Below are positions 45,943 through 53,372 of a stretch of 64,000 nucleotides of DNA, one piece after another. The position numbers and the translations under genes were made by a program. The notes under the pieces were generated by a model. It saw only the letters and a list, made by a program, of their open reading frames with translations. It had not been told where the DNA came from and made no database searches. The DNA is from Skermania sp. ID1734 (GTDB lineage Bacteria; Actinomycetota; Actinomycetes; Mycobacteriales; Mycobacteriaceae): the NCBI RefSeq assembly GCF_007489285.1, contig NZ_VLIY01000005.1:38905-102904 (forward strand). Reading direction: 5' to 3'. Every line of letters starts with the position of its first letter. The first letter of the stretch is position 1.

Positions 45943-46563
45943 GTGACCGCGTCGGTTCGCGAACCCAAGCAGGATCGCAGTCGCGTCACTCGCCAGCGTC
46001 TGCTCGAGGCGACCATCGATTGTCTGGCCGAGATCGGCTGGAGCGCAACGACGGTGGCGGTGGTCGCCGAACGCGCCGGTGTTTCACGTGGAGCGGCGCA
46101 GCATCACTTCCCCACCCGCGAGGATCTGATCACGGCGGCACTGGAGTTCATGTTCGACAGCCGGATCCTGTATGCGCTCGACGAGACGCGGTCCCTGGGC
46201 GACAACCTTTCCGGACCGGCCCGGACCGAGGCGGTGGTGGCGGGGTTGGTCGATTCCTACACCAGCACGTTTTTCAAGGCGGCGCTGCAGGTGTGGACCG
46301 CGGCCGCCGCCGATCCGACATTGCGGGAGCGAATCGTTCCGCTGGAGGCGAAGTTTGGTCGGGTCGCGCACCGAGTGACGGCCAAGGCGCTGGGCGTGGA
46401 GAAATCGGACAGAGCTGCCAATCAGTTGGTGCAGGCCACGCTCGACCTGGCCCGCGGACTGGGTCTGGCCGACGTGTTGACCGATGACTCGGCGCGGCGG
46501 AACCAAATCGTGAAACAGTGGGCGGCGACCCTGCACGAGGCACTTTACGCATCAAAGGAGTGA
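45943..46563 (+). CDS. TetR-family transcriptional regulator
   Basis: This 206-residue regulator has the TetR N-terminal helix-turn-helix (RQRLLEATIDCLAEIGWSATTVAVVAERAGVSRGAAQHHF) and an all-helical ligand domain. Placed between echA7 and the ligase gene, it is the obvious repressor of its own operon, answering to a pathway acyl-CoA. GTG 45943 has AGAAAGG eight bases upstream; GTG 45934 adds three residues. Its TGA is two bases before the ATG of the ligase gene. Confidence 0.92.
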   Translation: MTASVREPKQDRSRVTRQRLLEATIDCLAEIGWSATTVAVVAERAGVSRGAAQHHFPTREDLITAALEFMFDSRILYALDETRSLGDNLSGPARTEAVVAGLVDSYTSTFFKAALQVWTAAAADPTLRERIVPLEAKFGRVAHRVTAKALGVEKSDRAANQLVQATLDLARGLGLADVLTDDSARRNQIVKQWAATLHEALYASKE

Positions 46564-46565
46564 CG

Positions 46566-48092
46566 ATGAGCAGCGTGCCGATGGATCTCGGATCGTGGAT
46601 CGCTCGCCGCGCGGCGGCGAGCCCGCACCGCCCGGCGATCGCGTTCGATGGCGAAACGGCGACCTACGGCGAAGTGCTCGACCGCGTCGACAGACTAGCC
46701 GCGGCATTAGCAACCGGCGGGGTGAAACCCGGGGACCGGGTGGGCTATCTCGGTCTCAACCATCCCGACTTCCTGGTGACGCTGTTTGCCGCGGCGCGGG
46801 CCGGCGCGATCTTCGTGCCCCTCAACTTTCGGCTCACCGGTGAGGAACTGAGCTACATCCTCACCGATGCCGGCGTGCACACGCTGATCGCGGATGCCGA
46901 CCATACGGCGGTGATCGACCAGATCCGCGGCGACGTCGGCCTCGCGCGCACCTTCGCGCTGACGCCGACACCCGGTTGGGAGACGCTCGACGACGTGATC
47001 GCGGCACAGGCGCCCATCGACCAACCGCAGCACCCGCAAGCGGATGACGTCGCAGTCATCATGTACACCTCAGGCACCACGGGCCGGCCCAAGGGCGCCA
47101 TGCTCACCCACGGAAACCTGTTCTGGAACAACGTCAATGCGCTGTTGTCCTTCGACATCAGCCAGAGCGACGTCTCGCTCGTGTGCGCGCCGCTCTTCCA
47201 CATCGGTGGCCTGAACGTGACCACGCTGCTGACCCTGCAAAAGGGCGGACAGATCGTCTTGATGCGGGCCTTCGACCCGGCTAAGGCACTGGAGCTGATT
47301 GCCACCCATCGGGTCACCACCATGTTCGGTGTCCCGGCGATGTTCCTGTTCATGAGCCAGGTACCGACCTTCGCCGACACCAACCTGGCCAGCGTGCGCT
47401 ACTTCATCTGTGGCGGCGCTCCGGTCCCGGAGGCGTTGATCACGCTGTACGGCGAGCGTGGCATTCCATTCGCGCAGGGCTACGGCCTTACCGAGACGGC
47501 GCCGCTGGCGCTGGTGGTGCGCACCGACGAGGCGGCCGAGCGGATTGGTGCCGCCGGCCACCACGTGCTGCCGCTGTCGGACGTGCGCCTCGTCGACGCG
47601 GACAACAATCCGGTCGGCCCCGGCGGTCGCGGCGAGATCTGTGTGCGCGGACCGCAGGTGATGAAGGGCTACTGGAACAACCCGGATGCGACCGCCGCGG
47701 CCATCGACCCCGAGGGCTGGTTCCACACCGGCGACGTCGGCCGCATGGACGACGACGGCTTCGTCTACGTGGTCGACCGGGTCAAGGACATGATCATCAC
47801 CGGCGGTGAGAATGTCTACCCGGCCGAGGTGGAAAGTGCCTTGTATCAGCATCCGGCCATCGCGGAGGTCGCCGTGTTCGGGCTGCCGCACGAGAAGTGG
47901 GGCGAAGCCGTCACTGCGGTGGCCGCGCTGAAGCCGAATACCAGCCTCACCCTCGACGAGCTGCGGGAATTCGCTCGTGAGCGGCTGGCCGGCTACAAGA
48001 TTCCACTGCGCCTCGAGATCGTCGACGCTCTCCCGCGCAATCCGGCCGGCAAGATCCTGAAGTATCAGCTGCGCGAAGAGTTCGGCGGTTAA
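46566..48092 (+). CDS. Acyl-CoA synthetase (FadD-type AMP ligase)
   Basis: This 508-residue ANL-superfamily ligase activates a carboxylic acid to its CoA ester through an acyl-AMP. The P-loop is MYTSGTTGRPKGAM, the adenine motif is GYGLTETAPLA, the hinge is GFVYVVDRVKDMIITGGENVYP, and the C-terminal catalytic lysine is in NPAGKILKYQLR. As the last gene of the operon it probably feeds the pathway by making the first CoA thioester. No hairpin terminator follows directly. Confidence 0.94.
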   Translation: MSSVPMDLGSWIARRAAASPHRPAIAFDGETATYGEVLDRVDRLAAALATGGVKPGDRVGYLGLNHPDFLVTLFAAARAGAIFVPLNFRLTGEELSYILTDAGVHTLIADADHTAVIDQIRGDVGLARTFALTPTPGWETLDDVIAAQAPIDQPQHPQADDVAVIMYTSGTTGRPKGAMLTHGNLFWNNVNALLSFDISQSDVSLVCAPLFHIGGLNVTTLLTLQKGGQIVLMRAFDPAKALELIATHRVTTMFGVPAMFLFMSQVPTFADTNLASVRYFICGGAPVPEALITLYGERGIPFAQGYGLTETAPLALVVRTDEAAERIGAAGHHVLPLSDVRLVDADNNPVGPGGRGEICVRGPQVMKGYWNNPDATAAAIDPEGWFHTGDVGRMDDDGFVYVVDRVKDMIITGGENVYPAEVESALYQHPAIAEVAVFGLPHEKWGEAVTAVAALKPNTSLTLDELREFARERLAGYKIPLRLEIVDALPRNPAGKILKYQLREEFGG

Positions 48093-48190
48093 GTTCGCGT
48101 CTTATGTGGCCGGTTCGCGTCCCGGGCGTGGGGAGCCAACGGTGTAGCCGGGTAGCGAATGCGCGGCCGCCAACGGGGCATACTCACCGC

Positions 48191-48376
48191 ATGGCCCGCG
48201 GCGAACACCCGCAACGCACACCGTTTTATGGTGCGCTGATGATGGTCGCGGCATGGATCAGCTCCGGCCTGGCCACGGCGTACGACGCCCCGGCGGCCGT
48301 TCGCTACACCATCTACGGCATCTCGGTGCCGGTCGTGGCGATCGGCTTCTTGATGACCTTCCGTGACCTTTCTTGA
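48191..48376 (+). CDS. Small membrane protein, two helices
   Basis: This 61-residue protein has a basic lead (MARGEHPQR) and two hydrophobic segments (FYGALMMVAAWISSGLA and YTIYGISVPVVAIGFLMTF) joined by a short Asp/Arg loop. I do not recognise the family. GTG 48104 in the same frame gives a longer form, but the extra lead looks non-coding. It ends 67 bases before the glycosyltransferase gene on the same strand. Confidence 0.6.
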   Translation: MARGEHPQRTPFYGALMMVAAWISSGLATAYDAPAAVRYTIYGISVPVVAIGFLMTFRDLS

Positions 48377-48379
48377 TCC

Positions 48380-48412
48380 GTTCACAGGAAGTTGACAGGC
48401 TGGGCACAGGTC
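48380..48412 (+). promoter_or_regulatory. Three 11-bp direct repeats, PhoP/PHO-box-like site
   Basis: The units GTTCACAGGAA, GTTGACAGGCT and GGGCACAGGTC follow one another with no gap, giving CACAGG/GACAGG cores every 11 bases. This matches the architecture of Mtb PhoP sites (TCACAGC, four bases, TCACAGC) and Streptomyces PHO boxes. It ends 31 bases before the glycosyltransferase start. Binding by an OmpR/PhoB-type regulator is inferred. Confidence 0.6.
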
Positions 48413-48443
48413 CACGACGCTTCCGGCGTCGATACTCGTCGCC

Positions 48444-50429
48444 GTGACTGTGACGACCATAGAACCGCCGATCACCGACCCGAGCGGTCAAGAACCAGTT
48501 GACCAGCCTCGGTTCTGCGGGCTTTCCCAGCGGGCGTGGGAGCGCATCGGCCTGATCGTGCTGCTGGCGGGCACTGCGTTCGCCTACCTGTGGAACATCA
48601 CTATCAACGGGATGGGCAACACCTTCTACGCCGGCGCCGCGTGGGCCGGCTCGAAGAACTGGGAGGCGTTGCTCTTCGGTTCGGTGGACACCGGAAACTT
48701 CATCACTGTCGACAAGCCGCCGGTGTCGCAATGGGTGATGGGCTTGTCCGGCCAGATCTTCGGCTTCAGCAGCGCGAGCATGCTCGTTCCGCAAGCGCTC
48801 ATGGCCGTCGCTGCCGTCGCCCTCCTCTACGGCGCGGTCAGCCGGGTCAGCAGTCGAGGTGCTGGCCTGCTCGCCGGGACGGTGTTGGCTGTCATGCCGG
48901 TGGCCGCGCTGATGTTCCGGTTCAACAACCCCGACGCGGTCATGGTGCTGCTCATGATGGCCGGCGCCTACTGCACGATTCGCGCGTTACAGAAGGCCAG
49001 TCCGGCCTGGTTCGCGCTGGCCGGCGTGGCCCTGGGATTCGCTTTTTTGGCGAAGATGCTCGAAGGCTTGATGGTGTTGCCGGCGCTCGGCATCGCCTAC
49101 CTGATCGTTGCTCCCACGACGTTGCGCAAGCGGATTCTGCACTCGGCGGGCGCATTGGCCGCGTTGGTCGTTTCGTCAGGCTGGTATGTCCTGCTGACCA
49201 TTTTGTGGCCGGCATCGTCGCGCCCATACATGGCCGGTTCGACGGACAACAGCTTCATGAACCTGGTGCTGGGTTACAACGGGTTCGCGCGCATCCTCGG
49301 CCGTAACCACGGCATGCCCGGCGGCGGCCACGGAATGCCGGAGAACTTCCACCTGCCCAAGGGTTTCGAGCTTCCGCATCACGCCGGACACGGCGGATTC
49401 GGTGCGGGCGCCACGGGCGTGAGCCGTCTGTTCAACGGCGAGATTGGCTTCGAGATCAGCTGGCTGCTACCGGCGGCACTGCTGTCGTTCGTGTTGGTGC
49501 TCATCGCCCGCGGTCGTAGTCCACGCACTGACCTGGTTCGCGGTGCCGCGATCGTTTTCGGACTGTGGCTGCTGGTCGACGGCGCGGTCTTCAGCTACAT
49601 GAACGGCATGTTCCATGCCTACTACTCGTTGGCCGTTGCCCCGGCGATCGCCGGTCTGGTTGGCCTCGGTGTGCACGAGATGTGGTCGGCGCGCGATCGT
49701 GCGCTGGGCCGCTACGGCAGCGCCGCGCTCGTGCTGGCCGCGGGTGTCTGGGGATTCGTGCTGCTGCAGCGAAATTCGGGCTGGTTCCCATGGTTGCGCT
49801 GGGTCATTCTCGTGGTCACGATTCTGGCCGCGGTGGCTCTTGCGGTGTCGAGCATGCGCCGATTCTCGGTCGGGTTCATGGCGCTTGGTCTGGTGGCCGG
49901 GCTGGCCGGTTCGACTGCGTACGCGGTGGCCACGCTCGGACAACCGCACACGGGTGGCAGCCCGTCGGTGGGTCCGGCGGATTCGGACGCCGGTATGCGG
50001 GCGTTCGCGGCCTTCTTCGGCGAGGGCTCGCACAATCCCGCCCTCGACGCGATGCTTGGTGCGACGCACACCAAGTGGTCGGCCGCCATCGACCGGTCAT
50101 CGTCGGCTGCGGCGCTCGAGCTGTCCAGCGACACCGCCGTCATGGCCATCGGCGGGTTCATGAACGACCCGGTGCCGACGCTGGCGCAGTTCCAGGACTA
50201 CGTCCGCAACCACGAGGTCACCTACTACATCGTGCAGGCGCGACCCAACCTCCCGGGCATGCCGCAGCCTGGCAAGCCCGCGAAGGGCGACGCGCGCGGC
50301 GGCGAAAACTTCAGCGCGATGCTGGACCGGTTCGGCGGGCATCAGGACATCGCGGACTGGGTGGCCGCGCACTTCACGCCGACCACGGTGGGCAGCGCGA
50401 CCGTGTACGACCTGACGAAGTACCACTGA
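48444..50429 (+). CDS. GT39/ArnT-like membrane glycosyltransferase with a His/Met/Gly-rich loop
   Basis: This 661-residue polytopic enzyme transfers a sugar from a lipid-phosphate donor on the outer membrane leaflet. It has the GT-C opening (YLWNITINGMGNTFYAGAAW), then SVDTGNFITVDKPPVSQWV with the catalytic acidic residue, FRFNNPDAVMVLLM and about 12 helices. The C-terminal about 170 residues form an outside domain. A loop at residues 287-322 is full of His, Met, Gly and Pro (NHGMPGGGHGMPENFH), where relatives have mostly Gly. Three PhoP-like repeats lie upstream. Confidence 0.88.
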   Translation: MTVTTIEPPITDPSGQEPVDQPRFCGLSQRAWERIGLIVLLAGTAFAYLWNITINGMGNTFYAGAAWAGSKNWEALLFGSVDTGNFITVDKPPVSQWVMGLSGQIFGFSSASMLVPQALMAVAAVALLYGAVSRVSSRGAGLLAGTVLAVMPVAALMFRFNNPDAVMVLLMMAGAYCTIRALQKASPAWFALAGVALGFAFLAKMLEGLMVLPALGIAYLIVAPTTLRKRILHSAGALAALVVSSGWYVLLTILWPASSRPYMAGSTDNSFMNLVLGYNGFARILGRNHGMPGGGHGMPENFHLPKGFELPHHAGHGGFGAGATGVSRLFNGEIGFEISWLLPAALLSFVLVLIARGRSPRTDLVRGAAIVFGLWLLVDGAVFSYMNGMFHAYYSLAVAPAIAGLVGLGVHEMWSARDRALGRYGSAALVLAAGVWGFVLLQRNSGWFPWLRWVILVVTILAAVALAVSSMRRFSVGFMALGLVAGLAGSTAYAVATLGQPHTGGSPSVGPADSDAGMRAFAAFFGEGSHNPALDAMLGATHTKWSAAIDRSSSAAALELSSDTAVMAIGGFMNDPVPTLAQFQDYVRNHEVTYYIVQARPNLPGMPQPGKPAKGDARGGENFSAMLDRFGGHQDIADWVAAHFTPTTVGSATVYDLTKYH

Positions 50430-50451
50430 CTGACACCCGTCACCCCCAACC

Positions 50452-50499
50452 CCCTGTGCGTGAATTTTCACCGCCCGCGGTGAAAATTCACGCACAGGG
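50452..50499. terminator. 48-nt palindrome between convergent genes, related to the glycerate kinase elements
   Basis: Two perfect 23-nt arms (outer part CCCTGTGCGTGAATTTTCAC, inner CGC) flank CC. The inner core CACCGCCCGCGGTG and the outer GTGCGTG are shared with the 46-nt elements at 4094 and 4833. It sits between the GT39 stop and the convergent gene, so it is a likely bidirectional terminator. Confidence 0.75.
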
Positions 50500-50519
50500 C
50501 ACGGGGCCCCAACGGCCCA

Positions 50520-51167
50520 TCAGGCGGTCCGGCGCGTCAGGGGTGCCACCACCCTGGCGGTAAACGCCTTTTCGATCAGCGCGGCGACGTCGACGTGCCG
50601 CAGCGCCACGATGTCGGGTCGCGTGAGGACGGAGTTGACGTAGTCGGCGATCTTTTCCGCGGCGAAAACGCTGACGTTGCCGAACTTGTCGAGCACCCAC
50701 GAGGGCAGGTCGGTCGGCAACAGATTCGCCGTGACGTCGGCCGGTAGCAATGGTTCGACCTCGATAAACAACCCGCATGGCGCTTCCGGCAGGAGCTTGA
50801 GCCGGACTGGCAGGTGCACCAGCAGCGTGAAGCGGGTCATTGCGCCCGCGATACCGAGCTGGACGCGCAGCCGCACGGTCGCGGACATCTCGATGTCCCA
50901 AGTCGGATCCTCGGCGGGCGCGGTGGCGATGGATTCGATGACAGCGACCGCGCTCACCGTGCCAAGACCGACGGGCCCGATCGCCAGCGGCCCGACTTGG
51001 ATGCGGTCGCCGATCACCTGAGCCAGGGCGCTGCCGATGCGCTCCGGTGCCGCCGCCGCGATCAAGACCCGCGACACGAACTCGGAATGCGTAATCGCCT
51101 GCGCCGGCGGCGGTGTCACGACGTGCGGCATCGCAACCTGCGGCATCGCAACCCGGCCTGCGCTCAT
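50520..51167 (-). CDS. Hypothetical soluble protein
   Basis: This 215-residue protein starts with a short Met/Pro-rich lead (AMPQVAMPHVV). It has a beta-rich middle (IQVGPLAIGPVGLGTVSAVAV, MSATVRLRVQLGIAGAMTRF, LLVHLPVRLKLLPEAPCGLF) and a helical end (FAAEKIADYVNSVLTRPDI). The alternating pattern suggests a lipid-binding-like beta sheet, but I cannot name the family. GGAGGTAG seven bases upstream supports ATG 51167; GTG 51212 is a longer choice. It follows the TDT transporter on the same strand by about 55 bases. Confidence 0.72.
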   Translation of the reverse strand: MSAGRVAMPQVAMPHVVTPPPAQAITHSEFVSRVLIAAAAPERIGSALAQVIGDRIQVGPLAIGPVGLGTVSAVAVIESIATAPAEDPTWDIEMSATVRLRVQLGIAGAMTRFTLLVHLPVRLKLLPEAPCGLFIEVEPLLPADVTANLLPTDLPSWVLDKFGNVSVFAAEKIADYVNSVLTRPDIVALRHVDVAALIEKAFTARVVAPLTRRTA

Positions 51168-51221
51168 CTGCACTACCTCCGCGCTGCGATTACCCACGGG
51201 CACAACGGACAAACCCGTCGG

Positions 51222-52238
51222 TCACCGCCACGCGAGCCGGCGATGCAACCAGCTGACGACGATTGTCACGCCGACAATTGCCCAGGCCGCCAGCGCAACA
51301 CACAGGAACACCAACGACACCGTGGACAAAAACGGCAGATCGAGCTCGCGTGCGCTGTTTCGCGTTGTCACCGAATACATTCCGAGCGGAAAGACCGCCG
51401 ACCACCAGGCGGTGTCGATGCGGGTGGTCCAGTGGTGATCGCGCATATACAGAATTTCCCCGACAATCAGGACGGGAATCCAGGCCGTGGCCACGACCAA
51501 TGTCACCACCGTGACCGCCTTGATGACGTCTGTGAGTGTCGCTGCCGCGCTGGCTGATTCGAGCGCGAAGACGAACTTGTCACCAGCGAGGGTGGCAATG
51601 GCCAGCCCGCCCATGAGAATCCACGCGTCCGGGGTGAAAAGCGCGGGAATGGAACCCTCTCGCCAGACCCGCCATAGGATCAGCGACACCACCACGATGT
51701 AGGCCAGAAGCGCCAACAGCCAAGCCGCGCCCGCTATCGCGAGCACGAAGGTGACCGAAGTGTCCGAATACAGGTCGCTCGCAGTGATACACAGCCCCGC
51801 AGTGGCCACGGTGGCGAGCAGCCAAGCGCCGCGGGCGCGATGGCGCAGGTAGGTGTGTGAGTGCCGGTGCACCGCACGAATGAGCATGACCGCCAGCACG
51901 ATCCAGGCAAGACCGGCGACGACGAGCACCGCGGCCACCCATGCCGATTCGTGCGGCCAGCGCGCACCGAGAACCGCACACGCGGCGACGAACGTCAGCG
52001 CCCGCAGGTCGTTGGCCGGCATTCGCCGGCTGCCACTGAAGGGCGCCCGTCCGCGTGAGACGCGCAGCAGACCCGCAACCACGAGCCCAGCGAAGGCCGC
52101 GACCGCAATCGCGGTCAACACCTGATCGAGGGTCCGCCAATCCTGGTCGCGGGCAGCAATTGCCACGATCCCAGACGCCATCACCACCGCAAACGAGTCG
52201 GGCGGAAGGTCTGGGATGGGCAACCGAAGCGAGCGCAT
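51222..52238 (-). CDS. TDT-family (SLAC1/TehA-like) transporter
   Basis: This 338-residue membrane protein has ten helices and the TDT opening (PPDSFAVVMASGIVAIAA). TDT proteins carry C4-dicarboxylates, sulfite or anions, or confer tellurite resistance; the substrate here is unknown. Further support is ARWPHESAWVAAVLVVAGLAW and the paired helix pattern with short loops. Its ATG has no strong ribosome site. A hypothetical gene lies downstream on the same strand. Confidence 0.85.
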   Translation of the reverse strand: MRSLRLPIPDLPPDSFAVVMASGIVAIAARDQDWRTLDQVLTAIAVAAFAGLVVAGLLRVSRGRAPFSGSRRMPANDLRALTFVAACAVLGARWPHESAWVAAVLVVAGLAWIVLAVMLIRAVHRHSHTYLRHRARGAWLLATVATAGLCITASDLYSDTSVTFVLAIAGAAWLLALLAYIVVVSLILWRVWREGSIPALFTPDAWILMGGLAIATLAGDKFVFALESASAAATLTDVIKAVTVVTLVVATAWIPVLIVGEILYMRDHHWTTRIDTAWWSAVFPLGMYSVTTRNSARELDLPFLSTVSLVFLCVALAAWAIVGVTIVVSWLHRRLAWR

Positions 52239-52280
52239 CGTGGTTGACGATAGCCACGGATGCGCTCGCGCTCGGTGAAA

Positions 52281-53126
52281 TCAGCTACCGTGCCCTGCGG
52301 TTTGCTTGCGTGACATGCGGTCCCGCAGCCGGTTCAGCAGCGTCCCGCCACGTGTCTGCGTCCCGCCGCGTGCATCCGTCCCGCCGCGTGTGTCCGTCCC
52401 GCCTTGCGTCGCGGCAGTATCGCGCGCGGACGCCGGTTCGTCGGCGCGGTGGGTAGCCGTCGGCGGGGCCACCCGTTCACCGCCCGCCGCAGGTGCGGCA
52501 GCCGCGGCTGTGCTGGGGCCCGCTACCGGTGCCTCGCCCGGATGCGCGTGGCGCACTGGCTCGGCAACTGCGGACTCGTGCCGCGCCACCGGTCCACGAC
52601 GGGCAACGGCCGGCTCCACGGTCTGGGCGTAGGCAAGGTCGCGCACGCTGCGCACCGACATCCGACCAAGGACGAACGCCGACAAGAAGATGATCGCCGC
52701 ACCCAAACCGGTGAAGTAGCTGATGATCAGCAGCGCGGTCTTCCACGCGCCGGTGGCCACCGGATCACCGATGGAGCCAAGTCCACCGATCGGCCCCGCG
52801 AAGGTGTATCCGATCACGAACCACGCCCCCGAAGCGGCTGCAAGCCAGCCCGCGAAGTGTGCGACCGCGCGGTTGGCGGTTTGCAACAGAATCAGGCCGG
52901 CAAAGAACGTCACCGCACCGGGCAGAACTTCGAGCCAGCCGCGCGCCGACGTCCAAGTCCATGCGACATCGGGCGTATATGCCCAATGCACCAGTGGTCC
53001 GATGAACGGAATGAGCGCACCCCAAATACCAAGCAGAACGAGCAAGAACCCACTTACCGCGCCGCGGCTACGAGGAATGCGCACCATACCGCCGCGCGGG
53101 CGTCCTTGCCGATGGACATCAACCAT
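52281..53126 (-). CDS. Hypothetical membrane protein with repetitive C-terminal tail
   Basis: This 281-residue protein has four membrane helices (AVSGFLLVLLGIWGALIPF, LEVLPGAVTFFAGLILL, AHFAGWLAAASGAWFVIGY, ALLIISYFTGLGAAIIFLSA). A long Ala/Pro/Arg-rich cytoplasmic tail ends in imperfect repeats of GGTDTR/GGTQTR. The helical part resembles small actinobacterial membrane proteins of unknown role. GGAGG precedes ATG 53126. The repetitive DNA at 52341-52412 encodes the repeated tail. Confidence 0.78.
   Translation of the reverse strand: MVDVHRQGRPRGGMVRIPRSRGAVSGFLLVLLGIWGALIPFIGPLVHWAYTPDVAWTWTSARGWLEVLPGAVTFFAGLILLQTANRAVAHFAGWLAAASGAWFVIGYTFAGPIGGLGSIGDPVATGAWKTALLIISYFTGLGAAIIFLSAFVLGRMSVRSVRDLAYAQTVEPAVARRGPVARHESAVAEPVRHAHPGEAPVAGPSTAAAAAPAAGGERVAPPTATHRADEPASARDTAATQGGTDTRGGTDARGGTQTRGGTLLNRLRDRMSRKQTAGHGS
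52341..52412. repeat. 18-bp tandem repeat, four units
   Basis: Four head-to-tail units begin CGTCCCGCC at 52341, 52359, 52377 and 52395. The middle two differ in only three positions, while the outer two are more diverged. Read on the minus strand each unit gives six residues of the GGTDTR type in the membrane-protein tail. The copy number may vary between strains. Confidence 0.75.
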
Positions 53127-53225
53127 GACGATCCTCCAACGGTGTCCCTCCCCGGGGCTTTTGCCATCCGGGGTATGAGATCGGAGTACCCACAACGCGT
53201 ATGAGGTAACGGCATGGGTTTATTG

Positions 53226-53334
53226 GATTGCTCGCTGCGATGCTCAGTAAGGTCTCCGCTCGGATCCGATTGCTCGCTGCGACCTGCGCTCCGCTCCTCG
53301 CTCCGCTGCGATGCTCACGAAGGTCTCCGCTCGG
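53226..53334. repeat. Imperfect direct repeats upstream of the aconitase gene
   Basis: A 29-bp sequence at 53235-53263 recurs at 53306-53334 with two changes (core GGTCTCCGCTCGG). A 15-bp piece GATTGCTCGCTGCGA occurs at 53226 and 53268. The repeats fill most of the 246-base gap between divergent genes and so overlap the aconitase promoter region. They look like decayed GC-rich intergenic repeats. Confidence 0.6.
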
Positions 53335-53372
53335 CCCGATTAGGAAGCTTCACTAGCGGGTAGGTGCTCGGT

